Shown here: positions 12,074 to 24,682 of the stretch, piece after piece
How positions within the stretch are numbered: the first letter of the stretch is position 1
Layout: each line of letters begins with the position of its first letter
NCBI GenBank assembly: GCA_949358305.1
Contig: OX442317.1
Location: 16,310,491-16,374,490 of the forward strand
Direction of reading: 5' to 3'
Source: Strigamia acuminata
Lineage: Eukaryota; Arthropoda; Chilopoda; Geophilomorpha; Linotaeniidae
DNA: 64,000 nt
Made by a program: the position numbers and the translations under genes
Notes under the pieces: generated by a model
What the model saw: only the letters and a program-made list of their open reading frames with translations
Told to the model about the DNA's origin: nothing
The model's database searches: none

Positions 12074-12074
12074 A
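12022..12074 (+). mobile_element. 3' end of the LINE derivative: small hairpin plus (AAAT)n tail
   Basis: ACTCC-atg-GGAGT at 12022-12034 can pair, and it is followed after a few bases by nine AAAT units to 12074. A terminal stem-loop plus a simple-repeat tail is typical of stringent-type LINE 3' ends. I could not identify a target-site duplication because the 5' end is undefined. Confidence 0.55.
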
Positions 12075-14835
12075 TGTTTTACCTTTATTCCCTGCTTTTA
12101 GCGGTGGTGAGAGAAGCAGGTGAGGACTCCAAATTGCCGAGACGTCGGGAAACGTTGATCTAGGCTGCCATCTTGCACGCCCGATAGCCGATACACGTGT
12201 CGCCACCTATAATTCGAAGAAAAGTTCAGTTTATCTAACGTGTTGCATTGTACTACACACATTTCTCTACTCGCTTTAATTGTTTTTTCACACAGTTGTG
12301 AAATATTATTTAAAACGAGTAAAGATGAGTGAAAAATCATTCAAAATGTGAAAAAAAACAATTCAATACAAGCGAAAAAATGTGAAAACATTTCAAAACG
12401 AGCAAATATGAGTGGAAAAAACATTGAACAGAAGTGAAAATGTGTGGAAAACATTTAACACCAGCGACAAAATGTGGACATAATTCAAAACAAGTAAAAA
12501 TATGTTAATAAACTGTACAAAATGTTTAAAAATGATACATATATATATACTGGGGTTTCATTAAATAGAAAATTTCGTTATTGTTTTGGGTTTTATATGT
12601 GGGTATGTTTTTATTTCATTACCGTATATTATGAAATATGAGTTTGAAATTTGTTTTATTTTATTTCGTTTTAATAATAATAATTAAGTGAAGTTTATTT
12701 TATAGTATTTTGTTTTCTTTTAAACACATAAAATAAATGAATATAATTTCTGTTTGGTTTTTGTTTTTACACTAGGTAGGTAGGGGGTATCGTAGAAAAT
12801 TATATATAGATAATTTACAGAAAAATAAAGTCATATTTTGACTCTTAAATAAAAATAACCATTGCCTAGCAACTAACGGTACACAAACAAAAGATAATTC
12901 AAACATAACATACAGTATGTTAATTAAATAACACCAGTTTCAAGTACATAAAAAACTTAAACACAAAGTGCAAACAAGTTTTTGGTCTGAACTTGTTGCG
13001 AATGAGACGAGAGAAGAGAAATTAGAATAATTTAGAAGTATTCGAATTTTTTTACTTTATAAATAAGAGAGGAAAAAGATCCGGTTAAAATACTTACACG
13101 GTTTTAATCTGCAGGTAGTTTGTTCGTGACAAGAAGATCTGAGACTGCATCGGTTGTCAAGTTTAGCTTGGTTTGAATATATCTAAAAATAAGTTAAGCT
13201 TTTTAATACAATTGTTCGAGGGTAAAGAGATTAATAACACGTATCTGATCGACTTGAGTTGTCCAAGCAAGATAATCGGGCCGGAGATGCAATTCAATTC
13301 GATTTTAGTCTGTAAAAGAATAATTGTTTTATTTGTTGAGTGTAGGTTTTTTTATGCACTTAAATAAGCATACCATGTATCAGTAAGCTGGAAGTGTGAA
13401 GTTGCAGGAGTTTCGGGTCGTCTGTAATTTCTAACTGTCATTTCTAACTGTCCTTTTTTTCCGCTCTAATGCGAGAATGATTAAAGAGAACAGGGCGATG
13501 ATTCGTCTCGGGCGGGGACAAACGACGACGCCTGCGCCGAGTGGGGCACCGCCGGGGCGAGTCCGTCGACATTGATGATGCTGCGCCAGAAAATCAAACA
13601 GAGGCAGAAAAGACACAACTGAATAAATCGGAAATAAGCGAAAAAACAATTTGTGATGGCGAAAAGTGATGGAAATAGACCAAAAATGGCTTGTAATTCA
13701 CATAAAATTAACCATTTTGGTCTAAAATGGTCTATTTCCTAGAAAAGTCATTTTTACTCTATCCCAAAATGTAATTTTATGCAAAAAAACTCACTTTATT
13801 TTATCTCAAAAATGCATCTTTGTACGACAAAGTAATTAATTTTATCTCACAATTAAATTTTTTTCCGAAAATGAATAATAAATTCAATGCAATAAATTAC
13901 ATTTTTTTCCGAAAATAAATAATAATAAATTAAATGCAATAAATTACATTTTTTTCCGAAAATAAATAATAAATTAAATGCAATAAATTAAATTTTTTTC
14001 CGAAAATTAATTTATTTTCCGAAAATTAATTTATTTTCCGAAAATTAATTTATTTTCTCTTTTTTGCATTAAAACGTTTTGTATTTAGATTAAAACTTGT
14101 GGGAAACTTGTGGGATTAAAACCTAACTGTTCTAAACTTTGTCACCCTGAAAACAAATTTAAAAATAAATAAATAATAAATAAAAAACAAATAAGGCAAT
14201 AGTCCCGATCATTCCCGAGGGTGTTGGCTCTTGCTTCTCACTTTGTGTGTTGCTCACGCCAGTGTACTGGCTAGTTCGGCCTACGATAGGGTTTTTATTC
14301 GTATTTTACAGTAAAGTGCTAATGAATTCCTTACCTTGCTGTGTGGTTTGTAACTGCCAGCGACGTGTCTTCATTTTAAATCTTCGTCTTGTATGCAATT
14401 TACCGACATAACATTAATAAAATCGTTCGGATGTGGAGCCGAGACGTCCGATTCGAGTATTTTCTGCTAAATACTATAAAATCGCGAAAACAACCGAACT
14501 CCTCTTTTTCACTGGGTTTTCAGCGGACACACTCAAACTTTCCTCCATTTTCTTCCCCGGGTTTTTTCAGCGGACTCACTCAAACTTTCCTCCATTTTCT
14601 TCCCCGATGTCAGAACATCTGACGTCATACACACATGTGTGGAGCCCTGTGATTGGAGCTTCCATCAATAGATAGTAGTCAGCAAAATTATGATTTATAC
14701 TACACGATTAGGAAAGGCTATGACGTCATTACATCACAATTTCAATCTAACAGTAAAAGTCAACAACGGATGACACTTTAACAAAATGGCTCCCGGTGCT
14801 GCAAATCATCCAGCACATGCATGAAAATGGGACAG
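12075..14835. other. Gene-poor AT-rich DNA with local repeats
   Basis: 13855-14050 repeats a unit containing 'ttttttccgaaaataaataa' several times. 14514-14610 has a 52-bp tandem duplication ('cagcggacacactcaaac' then 'cagcggactcactcaaac'). 13495-13595 is a GC-rich island with no supportable exon. No gene is claimed. Confidence 0.4.
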
Positions 14836-14863
14836 GACATTTAAACTAAATTTGTTATTTTAG

Positions 14864-16110
14864 TGCGTAAGCATCGAAGATGAAATGGACATTGCACCAC
14901 TTAACCTCGGCATGATCGCGGCGTATTATTATATAAATTACACCACTATTGGTAAGTTTTATTTTGGTTTTTGTATGTAAAGTTTTGTAATACATTTTTA
15001 TTTTGTTTTCTAGGTATTCAGCTTATCACTGAATGCAAAGACAAATATTCGTGGACTAATTGAATCAGCCGCTGAATACGAAACCATTCCAATACGACAT
15101 CATGAAGATTTAGTATTAAAACAACTGACAACACGATTGCCCAACAAGTAAGTTACCCAACTTGAAACTGAACAATCCTAACGCGAAAACCAATCTGTTA
15201 CTCCAAGCTCATTTGTCACGAATGCAGCTGTCTGCAGAACTTCAGTCGGACACGGAAGATATCACAAGCAAAGCTGTGTCGATGTTCTCAGTAGTAACGG
15301 ATGGTTAGCCCCTGCTTTGCCTGCTATGGAGTTGGCGCAGATGGTAACGCAGGCAATGTGCAACAAGGACTTGTATTTGAAGCAACTGCCTCATTTTACC
15401 AACGAAATTGTCAAGACATGCACCGACAAAGTGTGTTATTTAAATTTATTCTTTATATAAATGAGATCAATTTTTTTTTACTTTTTTGAATGTAGGATGT
15501 GGAATCGGTTTTTGATATTATGGAGTTGGAAGATGAAGCTCGTAACAAATTGCTTCAATTAAACGATGCTGCAATGGCCGATGTTGCTAGGTTCCGCAAT
15601 CGTTATCCAAATATTGAATTAACGTACGAAGTGCAAGACAAAGAATCATTAAAGAGGTATTTATTGAAATAATCATTGAATATTTCGGGTAGATTAATAA
15701 ATTTATTGATTTTTTTTCTTCATAATTTAGCGGATCCGGTGAATGTTGTTGTTCAATTGGAACGTGAAGATGAAGTCACTGGCCCAGTCATAGCTCAATT
15801 CTTTCCACAGGTAGAAAGCCGTTTTTTATTTTTAAGGATTTATTGTTAATTTTAAATGGATTTGAATTAATTTTTGATTTATTTGTTTCAGAAACGAGAA
15901 GAAGGTTAGAAGGTTGGTGGGTCGTGATTGGAGATCCGAAAAATAATTCCCTCATCTCAATTAAACGTTTAACACTTCAACAGAAAGCTAAAGTGAAATT
16001 GGACTTTGTTGTATTTCATGAGTGATTCGTACATGGGGTGCGATAAGGAATACAAATTCGCCGTTGATATTCTTGACGCGAAGCTGAAAATTCAGACAGT
16101 GACAGCGAAT
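14864..16110 (+). pseudogene. SNRNP200: SNRNP200 (Brr2 helicase) C-terminal pseudogene, plus copy
   Basis: Exon-like blocks match the C-terminal Sec63 region of the U5 snRNP helicase. In order they are [119 protein letters not shown], and [20 protein letters not shown]. The frame is broken repeatedly. One intron lacks an AG at the place needed to restore frame (before VFSLSLNAK). About 19 nt are missing after TEDITSKA. Bases are missing at the SG-DPV junction. An 8-nt duplication before GWW shifts frame. The segment between LDFV and YFMSDSYMG is deleted. Introns are present, so this is a duplicated rather than a retroposed pseudogene. Confidence 0.85.
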
Positions 16111-16271
16111 AAATATTACCATAATAAATAAATGAATAAATAAATGAAACATCGTATGGGTTGGGTTTTTATTACTGTAAAATATGATCGATTAATAAAA
16201 TGCGTTCTGTTTTGATTATATTTGATTTTTGTTGTGTTTATTAATAATTTCCACATACCGACATTTAACAG

Positions 16272-17197
16272 CGCGATATCGGAAGAAGGGAAAATGAATT
16301 TGATGAAGTTTCACTTGCAAAAGTTTAACGAACCAGTCAGCCAAATCGCCACGCAGCTTGCCGTTTTGATCTCTAAACACGCGAGATTCGATTGCCCAAA
16401 CGACTCGCAGGAGATCGGCGCAGTTTTCAAGAATTTACAGGAAGTATTTTAAATTTTATATTAAATCTTTATAACACGTACACAGAGAGTTTCCTCGGCG
16501 CCGCCGATTCAATCGCGAGTTTGGAAAAGGAATTTCTCGCTTTGAAAATCGCCTGTAAATTGGTTGTTCACGGCTAGCCGCACAAGGTTGAGGAAGCTGT
16601 GGCTTTTATTAATTCCGTTTTTGTTCGGGTTAAAATCTATTCTCAATTGCCGTAAGTTCGTTATAATCGCCTCTTTTTCGTGGGTTTTATAATTTTATTC
16701 ACTTTTAGATTTGTTATTCAAGGCAAACGATTTACTCAGGGAACGATGTGAAAAATATATAATTTTTTTAACCAGTGGTAAATTTCGCCTTGTTTTGAAC
16801 TTTTTTCGTGTTGAATTAATAATTTATCGGATAATATAGCTGATGGACGTATTGGAGAACCACCCATTTTCATACGTGCCATTCATTAAGTCGTCGCTGG
16901 AGTTGTGTGTCAATTGTCTCTTCACCAACGAAGGCAAAGTTAAACTGTTTGAGCGATTTACAATTCATTGCTTGAATTTAATCAATGGCATTGTTTGTTT
17001 GCAGAAACTAAAGAGAACCGGCGACACTAGAAGCTTATCGAATTATTTGCGATTTTTTTACACCTCAAGTTTTAACGGAAATATCTCACAACTTATATCT
17101 CTGCATTTCTTCTGACTTAAGATGATTTATGTGCCTGGGAAAACGATCCGGAAGGCCATGTTCTGCATTCAGGGAATTTCTGAGAGAGTTAAATAAT
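16272..17197 (+). pseudogene. IPO11: IPO11 (importin-11) pseudogene, plus copy
   Basis: Blocks match importin-11, a karyopherin-beta family nuclear import receptor. They include KFNEPVSQIATQLAVLISK..ARFDCP, then KRLAGDRRSFQEFTGSILNF, ADSIASLEKEFLALKIACKL, and HPFSYVPFIKSSLELCVNCL...FERFTIHCLNLINGIV. The stretch normally between FDCP and KRLA is missing and the two parts are in different frames. A TAG follows VVHG just before PHKVEEAVAF. The last block (TPQVLTEIS, then WENDPEGH) is frameshifted. It lies immediately downstream of the SNRNP200 relic on the same strand and shares that segment's duplication. Confidence 0.8.
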
Positions 17198-17209
17198 GTT
17201 GTTAATTTC

Positions 17210-18347
17210 TGCTTGCTAGCAACACCCATCACATTTAGGTTTGACTTGGTCTGCACAATCACATACAAATTATGATTATCCAATAAAGTATTGGATAGTA
17301 CTAATTTGATGGCGCACTACAACTTGTAATTGGAAATTTGCTCTATCTTCTCTAATAAAATATATATAAAATAATAATATATTTATATATTTTATATTTT
17401 GGATTTATTTCAATTTTTGGCGTTTTTGGATTTATTTTGATATTTAGGCATTTTATTTTATTTATTTTTATTTTAATTTGAGTTATTTTAATGTTTTTAG
17501 AATTTTTTTGGATTGTTTAGACATTATTTTGGATTTTTTTTGTTTTATGATTTATATTGATTTATTTTGGATTATGTTTTGATTTTTGGGATTTTTTCTT
17601 TATTTTCTTCAAGGTTGATCCAATTCGGCAGTTCATGTCGTTTCATTTGGGACAAGAATCAACGGCCCGTCGAGTTGACAGCTAATGACACAAGATTTAA
17701 ATGGATTGAAACAGCTTCTGTATGACGCAACTGTATGAGATGTATTTTCAAATAGGAATTTATTGTAATCTATTCGTTTTACATGAAGGAACACAAGTGT
17801 TATCACTGGCGGTCAACGGGCGTTTGTTGGTTTTGTTGAATCAGGGAGTTGTTCAATCCTTAATATTTTTTTTTTTTAGATTTACTCTTCAGATTTACTT
17901 TACTTTTTTACTTTTTTATTTACTTTAGATTTACTCTTTACTCTTTTAGAGATACTCTTCAATTTGCAAGCGGCGCCTTTTTCAACATGTAATCAACCGG
18001 ATTTGTTTTACGAATTTTATCCAGATATTTACGGACAGCAACAGGTTTTGTCAACAACAAATAGGAGGACGAATTATTTTAATACGGTGAGCAAATACTT
18101 ATATTCAGTATTCAGAATCTGAAATAATTGTTGTATAATTGTTGTTTTTTTTAACAGAGTTCCCAGGTAGGAATTATATCAAGGCAGGTGCTAAAAATGA
18201 GTATATAGATTTCCCATTTTATTTGAATGTTTTAATAAATATAATTGTATGTAGTTTTATTCAACTACATAAAAATTATAATTATAATTACATAGCATAG
18301 CATATACTTTTAAAAATGTTTTCTTTATAAAGACAATACAATCAAAT
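17210..18347. other. AT-rich spacer with two unrecognised exon-like fragments
   Basis: 17620-17720 follows a good acceptor (ttcttcaag) and reads VDPIRQFMSFHLGQESTARR before a stop. A frameshifted continuation reads TQDLNGLKQLLYDATV. 17975-18090 reads QPDLFYEFYPDIYGQQQ. These look like remnants of another plus-strand gene, but I cannot name it. Confidence 0.3.
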
Positions 18348-21300
18348 TCATTTCACTTTATATGGTTCCGTGGACATTGCATCCAAAATTGTGCCGATAG
18401 ACTTCCATTTAAACTTCCATTTTTGTTTTTTTTTGACAATCATGAACTTGTCATTAAATTCCCAATACCGGTTTTTTTTAAAAAAATATGTTTTTTCTGT
18501 AATGAAAAAAATTAAATATTAAATGTCGAAATCAATTATTGATTTATTGATTTAGGACAAGTTTATTACCTGAACTTGCAAACAGACTCATAAAATATTT
18601 AAGATACATAAACCTAGGTTCTTACTATTTGTCCACTGGAATGCTGCATTAATATTGTACGGTACTTTTCGCCAGCTTCGCATGTCGCGTGGATAATTGA
18701 ATTCCATGGCCTCAGTATGTTCATCAAAGCGCCAATATTGACGTCCAGAGAAAAAATAAGTTCTTCCATTCAAGCCCCAAACCAGAGCTGCGTCTATTTT
18801 ACTCAAATTGGCAGGAAATCCTAGCTCAGACAATGGTTTGGGAAAGTCTGGAACCGGTAAGTTGTTCGCATTGAATAACCAATATTTTTTTCCTGTGTTA
18901 AATTAAATAGTCATTAAATAGTCAATTGAAATTAATCAAACTAATTAGACATCGACAAACTCACCAATAAACATCAGGATTTTCTTGTCATGCGGCCTTT
19001 CGTACACAGCGTCAACGCGTTTAAAATCTTCGGGTAAATAATACCAAAATCGTTTAATTTCTGCTGGGTAACCTTTCTGAACACCGTGAGTGTCTAATCG
19101 CCAGAAATACTTTCAAAAAAATATATATATATTACATACATGTACAATTATAATATGAAATTCAAAAGTAATTTATCCTAATCAATTACTGTGTCTTTGA
19201 AAATGAATAGTTCACCGCGAATCATGGAAACTGCGTCGTACGATGTTTCACATGTATTCGGCATATCATCATCATTGGAAGATGCGGTTGTAGGTGGTGA
19301 TGGTGGACTTTCCGTTGGTACGAACGTTGGTATGAACGATGGTCGTGTATACATAGGTGGAAGTGGGGCCCATTCCTTATGCGAGGATCCTATTAATTAA
19401 ATGGAAAATATAAATCAAAGTAACATAATGATCTCAATTACATCTATGCAGATACATGAACATTATTAAACATCTCATATATCTAAATGAGATGTTCAAT
19501 TGTCCATTGTGTTACATGTGACTGATTACCATAAAGTTGCTTTAAACCCATACGGTCATCTTCTGGTAATACATAATCTGCTTGAATCCATTGATAATAC
19601 GGGAACATAAGTGATAAGTTGTGACTTGAATGTAAAAAACCTAAGCTGTGGCCAAACTCGTGAGCTGCCACAGCGAATAAACTCACCCCTAAAACAAAAG
19701 ACGGAAAAAAAAGAAAAATTAAAGTTTTATAGAGCAAAAAAAAAACACTTGATTCTAATCGTTGAGGCCAATATTAAATGATTCGCTGTTCACCACATGG
19801 TCGGATTTAAATTTACCTACAGAATCTTCATGATTGGTCGTGTCCCATTCTTCTTGGGAATCGAAATGGATGTCACCTCCCAAACCCGGGCCGGGAAAAA
19901 ACGCGTGGGCCAGCACAGATCCGAGACCATCAAAGGGATATCCGTCGTCGTGATAACCACGATAAAACGAAATAGAGATATCGGCTTGATCGCCTTGTGA
20001 AATTTCAGTGAATGTTAATGGCGAAGCCTCGCGCCAAACGTTTGAAGCACGACTTATCTCGCGCCTTATTGTCCGGTGATCAAGCTTCGTCAGTCGGTCC
20101 AGAATGCTAACAAAGAAACAAAGAAATGTATTAAAAAAAAAATTTATTCAAACCAATAAAGCTTACTTCCATGTGAGGTTGAAGCGATTCCATTTTCCGC
20201 CTTGAAGTGCGTATCGTCGATCTCTGCCTGAAGTTCCAACCACGTCTGGAATTCCACAGCGACCCCTTTTCATGACATTTATTGTCATTTCGTCAATAAC
20301 TCCCGTTTCGAAAATTCCCGCATAACGTTGCATCGCACGAATAGCATATTTCAGCCGCTCCGCTGCGAGCAAATTCCCCGCGTTCAAGTCCATCGGAGGC
20401 AGATATCCATATTTGGTTAGAAAATTCTGCAAATAAATGAATAAGTTGCAAACTCAAGTCATGCCGACCAGCTAACTCCACAAAAACCCGATGACTATGT
20501 GACGATGATGCTCTCCTCTCCGGCTCAAATGACTATCATTATTTGGACCTAACAATCAAGTCTATCTTTTCATATATTAGAAAATTGTGTTCTGGCTTTT
20601 TTCACATAAAACATGATTTTTTAACTCCAAATGGCAATTTTCTAGTTGAATTTACCGCTACATACTAAACACGCCATCTATTGGCGAAATTAGGCATTTA
20701 ATGTAGTCAAAACAGCGAGAGAATGACGGTAAATAATGCATTAATTCTGTGCATAAAACGGGTATATTTAATGTATCGTTTCCCTGCCAAAACGACCGGA
20801 AAAAACACCCACGAGTGAGCGCTAGAGAAATAGCCACACCCCCAACATGGCAGACCCGAGAAGCAACGATCGTCACAGCCAAGCTGCCAACGATGAATTC
20901 GTCCCGAAGGACAACAGCACCCGACCTGACAACCACCGCAATGAAAACCACGGTTTTGACAATCCCCTGTAGGTTGTCTACCAGGTCAGTAATTGATTAA
21001 AACACGCATCAATCGACTCGAAACACTCTGCTTACGGCATTTTTTCAGACCACCAGGACCAAGCGATCGATGAACTACTTACAATCGCGAATGCTCTAAA
21101 GACGTTCCAACAGGACAAACGCACCAGGTACGAAAATGAAATAAATAACTAAGCAGCTCCGAAACGTTATCACGGCATTTGCAACACATTCCTATTTTTT
21201 TTAAGGGAGCCGAGGCGTGCCCGGACTCGGAGTCAACAATCTAGTAGTCAGATACGTAAATTCAAAACCTTGTGGTAAATTAATAAAATTAAAAACCCAA

Positions 21301-21665
21301 TGTTTCCAATATTCTAGGGAACTCAGACGCAAGAGCGAATCTCCGCTGGCACAACGAATAAACACACCGCTCTCACAAAACAGATGCGAGGTAAATGATT
21401 ATAACAAGCTAATTTATTGACGGAAAATTACCAACTTCTGTGTTTTACAGCGTCTGGACTAATTTTTCGCACTCCAGTTGCGCTTACAACAAGCTTAAAA
21501 GGTTAGTTTTCCACCCGAAAATTTTAATAAGAAACAGAAAAGAAACATAAACAAGAATTTACTCACCATGGCGCCTGTCATGATGACGCTGTCATGCTGG
21601 TGAACTATGGGCCGTGCAGCCAGCAACCGAAGACAGCATGTAGCGGCCAAGAGTAGGAACTCCAT
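18348..21665 (-). CDS. Matrix metalloproteinase (8 exons, 522 aa, hemopexin-type)
   Basis: This secreted zinc endopeptidase would act on extracellular matrix. I rebuilt exons 21567-21665, 20167-20426, 19817-20106, 19530-19688, 19190-19389, 18965-19109, 18626-18892 and 18348-18496. All have GT-AG borders and matching phases, giving 1569 nt including TGA. Exon 1 encodes a signal peptide ([17 protein letters not shown]). The propeptide has a cysteine switch, GRCGIPDV, at Cys90, where the usual first residue is Pro. The catalytic domain has [11 protein letters not shown] (zinc ligands His226, His230, His236) and Met-turn residue Met244. A Ser/Pro/Thr linker leads into a hemopexin domain with blades such as [27 protein letters not shown] and NRYWEFND. 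There is no obvious membrane anchor or furin site. The gene looks intact. Intron 1 hosts a small plus-strand gene. Confidence 0.9.
20847..21462 (+). CDS. Small hypothetical gene nested in MMP intron 1 (5 exons, about 112 aa)
   Basis: Exons at about 20847-20952, 21049-21127, 21206-21274, 21318-21390 and 21451-21462 join with consistent phase and end CERLD-stop. The start is [15 protein letters not shown], with ATG in good context (caacATGG). Later exons read [20 protein letters not shown], then [14 protein letters not shown] and [13 protein letters not shown], making a hydrophilic, Arg/Ser/Gln-rich and probably nuclear protein. The exon 1 donor is uncertain. The better-looking site after 20968 would put a different frame (no ATG) into exon 2, whereas the weak site G|GTTTTG keeps the ATG frame. 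Introns 2-4 have canonical borders. No family is recognised. Confidence 0.45.
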
Positions 21666-22639
21666 TTGAGGAGTGTTTGAGTGTTTGAGTGTTTTTATGG
21701 TTTGTTTCTGACCCCAGCAGATTGCATTCAGGAGAATTAAGGGTCAGTGTCCAAACAAAAAACAAATCACAACAGTTGTCAGAAGGAAACATAACTGCGG
21801 TTGATTTGCAGGATGTTTTTCATTCTTTCTTTGGTTTTGTTTGGAACCACATTGCTGCTCTCATTCCAAATTCCTGATGATTCAATATGGCCAACTGTGG
21901 TGTTTGTCAATTTCATGAATTTTTGTTATGTTTTTTGGAATTTTTTTGACCTTTGAATTTATTTTGAATTTTTTAAGTTTTTTGAATTATGTTTGACAGA
22001 AATTAAATAATAAAAGTTGTGAAATTTGTTACATTTTTTTAAAGTTAATGATCAAAATAAATATTCCTGAGACAGCTAAACCAAATGGAAAATTTTATTT
22101 AAAATCCAATACACACTCAATTATGACAATTACATACCGTGAAATCAAAATCATGATCACAGGACTCAAAATATAAAACTGCATATCGTTGGCCAAATAC
22201 CAACTTTGTTGTAAACACTGAAAAATTAAATTAAAAAATTTGTCATCAATAATTCTAAAATTAAAAAAATAAATCCATTACCATGTATTTAGATGGTCTA
22301 TATATAATGATATAATGGGCAATCGATGTTTTTTCCTATAAAATCCATCAGTTCAATCACCGTACCAGAGGTATAGAGAAATACTAGTTTCACACCTGCA
22401 AGTAATGCACAGGAGACAGACAAATGATTGATTGCTGCAAATGATTGATTTCTGCTTATTGTAAGTGAATAATGAGAATGTAGAAATATTTTTCTGCCAA
22501 ATAACTTCTCCATCTTCTTGTTCGTTATACTCCAAACGTCCACTTTAAAAGTAAATAAACGATTTATTCATCACAACTATTTAATATTTTTAGAGTTATC
22601 TTTCTACTTTGTAGCAATTATTATTTCTTGTCAAGAGTT

Positions 22640-23215
22640 TGCGTTTGATGCAAGTCTTGCGTATATTATTTTATGGTACTTCAAACAAATATCGTAAGTG
22701 GTGGCAAGTAGAATAATAACTCCAAGTATGAGGCAAATAACGCTGTAATTATCAAATATATCCTATATCTAAATAATTAAAATGATTAAAAACGTGTTTA
22801 CAATGCCGAACAGATTTCATATCTTTCCAAAAGTCGGATTGCTCTGGTAAACATATAACATCCGATACATTTGCGAATTTTTTTATCAATTTGAAATCTG
22901 TAAAATTAAAAAAAATTAAATTATGTAATTTTGAATACACATTAAATAAAATTACCCAATATGGCAGTTAAAAACTCATTAACTTCTAGAGCTGAGCACG
23001 TCACCGAATATTTACAACAGCCGACCATTGCCCTTAAAACTGATAAACATTTCATAGAATATTTTTGTAAAAATATATACGAGTACGTGTAAAAACACGT
23101 ATAAATAACTACAAATTTCATCAAACATTCAACAAATTTAAAAAAAAGAACGTCCAGTACCACTTGAATCCACGAAGTGTCCACATTTATCAAAGCCAGC
23201 AATATTTTCCCCGAA
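22640..23215 (-). pseudogene. NRF-6-like (nose resistant to fluoxetine) gene copy A, damaged
   Basis: The minus strand carries pieces of an NRF domain: FRGKYC..ALINVDTSWIQV, then CSALEVNEFLTAILG, then FKLIKKFANVSDVICLPEQS and a membrane segment VICLILGVIILLATTYD. These match the N-terminal extracellular domain and first transmembrane helix of NRF-6-type acyltransferase-like proteins. Compared with copy B (26.2-27.1 kb), one base of 'aagcccagc' is lost near 23191, shifting frame. About 70 bp are inserted beside the splice donor (about 23092-23161). About 190 bp that contain most of the LCIPDMC exon are missing. An in-frame stop follows LASNANS. The copy is almost certainly non-functional. Confidence 0.65.
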
Positions 23216-24180
23216 ATGGCCGTTCAAACAGAGGTGAATAAAGCGGGCCTTGAACAACTTCCTTGCACACAGAGTACGATCCGGGCCATCGATGTTTGGA
23301 CCGACAACAAAGCACAGCGATTGTATAATTTGGCATCACAATTTGAATATTCCTAACCCTGAAAAAATAATTTTTTTACTTACACAAAGTATAACTAATA
23401 ATTCGATCATTACCTTCATTACAATCTGCTTGCAACGCAAACAAATCACCACATTGTCAGGAAATACTTATGTTATGTACCAATTCAATCACATCATGAA
23501 CATAAATTAAAATTCCTCCAAGTTGAGTCTCAGAAAAAATACTATTTATTAACTCCTATTTTAGTTTACATGTGCATTGGCCAAATATTCATGTTGAGAT
23601 ATTTAACAACCTCCTCCAATTCCTGTTAAAATAAAAGAAAAATAAAAATAAAAGTTAAAAACCTATCTACACATTATAAAGTTATTTACCATCATTTTTA
23701 CTAACACAATATTTCTAACAACTCGACCATTTCATCCACTCTTCCATATCCTCTGCTCTTCAATCCTTGTAATAATATTCGGTGGTAATCTGTCATTTTA
23801 CTCTCTTCAAACACGAAAAAACAAACCGGCAACATATCCTAACCCTGGGATTGTTAGCGTGCCTCATCGCGCCTATTATCCTAACTTCTCCCAGAAAACA
23901 TTGCGGCTGCATGTGGCGCCCTCCTAGGCAGAATGCTATGAGGGCGTGGATACGTGTCCATGTTATCCTTGGTTCATGATAGAACTACGAGCCAAAATTG
24001 GGAGAATTATATTTAGGAACGAATCATCACAACAACACCGCAGGTATCGATCGATGCCAAAGAACACATTACCCAACCCACAGTAACCCATCACTAACGT
24101 ATTTGAAATGGTTTGTTTATTCTTAGCGCTCTAACGCTCGCAAGACAGAATTAAAGTTGCAACAACAGACAACGGCAACA
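23216..24180. other. No gene recognised
   Basis: Mixed-composition DNA without long or splice-compatible frames. 'gggattgttagcgtgcctc' near 23848 is not part of any recognised RNA gene. Confidence 0.35.
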
Positions 24181-24682
24181 ATGGAGATCCAAGAACCTAA
24201 TAAAGCCACAACTTTAGACCATGGAGAAGATGCAGCATTAGGTACGACAAATCTTAAGAAACTAAATATTAAAATACAAAAAAAGTCATTTTCAAATTCA
24301 TTATTTTATAAAACCAGATCACAAAACCGCAAGTACAAAACAATTACGGAAAAAGAAAAAAGGTTTGCGGAAAATATGTGTTCAAGCTCGTCAAAAAAGG
24401 CTGAAGGATGGTAGTACAAAGTCAGGCAAATTCTCGTGTGAGCTTTGTGATAAGGCATTTTCACTTAAAGCTGATCTCTGGACCCATCGGTGTATCTTTC
24501 ATAAAAAATCAGCACAGAGTAGTAAAAGAAAGCACAATTCTAGAGAAGACGAGGGGGTTCCAATTGTTAAGAAATCTAAGAAATTTAAATGCTTGAAATG
24601 TGGGAAAAAAAGTCTCAAGTGCTCGAAATGTGGGAAAAAGTATAAATATAAGGAGAGTTTTAAATTTTGTTGTTCTAGGTGA
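24181..24682 (+). CDS. Small C2H2-type zinc-finger protein (2 exons, 141 aa)
   Basis: Exon 1 is 24181-24241 (MEIQEPNKATTLDHGEDAAL, donor G|GTACGA). Exon 2 is 24318-24682 (acceptor aaccag|AT), and splicing out the 76-bp intron joins frames that are otherwise shifted. A basic stretch (KQLRKKKKGLRK) is followed by one clear finger, FSCELCDKAFSLKADLWTH..H (Cys-x2-Cys-x12-His-x4-His). A Lys-rich linker then leads to a Cys-rich tail, FKCLKCGKK..LKCSKCGKKYKYK..FKFCC. It is probably a nuclear, nucleic-acid-binding protein. The ATG at 24181 is the first in frame after the Gln/Thr stretch. The gene lies between the two NRF-6-like copies on the opposite strand. Confidence 0.6.

Larger units (their letters stand above)
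14836..17209 (+). repeat. Plus-strand arm of an inverted duplication (partner 34926-37193)
   Basis: This 2374-bp segment matches the reverse complement of 34926-37193. Both arms carry the same order of SNRNP200 exons followed by IPO11 exons. The plus arm starts in the intron before the [10 protein letters not shown] exon. The minus partner continues one exon further. Each arm has private deletions: the minus arm lacks the sequence matching about 17030-17142 and 16024-16066. Confidence 0.8.

Noticed and set aside
17614-17760. Tentative match of VDPIRQFMSFHLGQE to a nucleoporin
   Set aside because: The resemblance is too short and the frame breaks immediately, so it was left unassigned.
20749-21000. 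Open frame in MMP intron 1 starting at a GTG
   Set aside because: No ATG. The alternative MADPRS frame has an ATG in good context, though the donor choice remains open.
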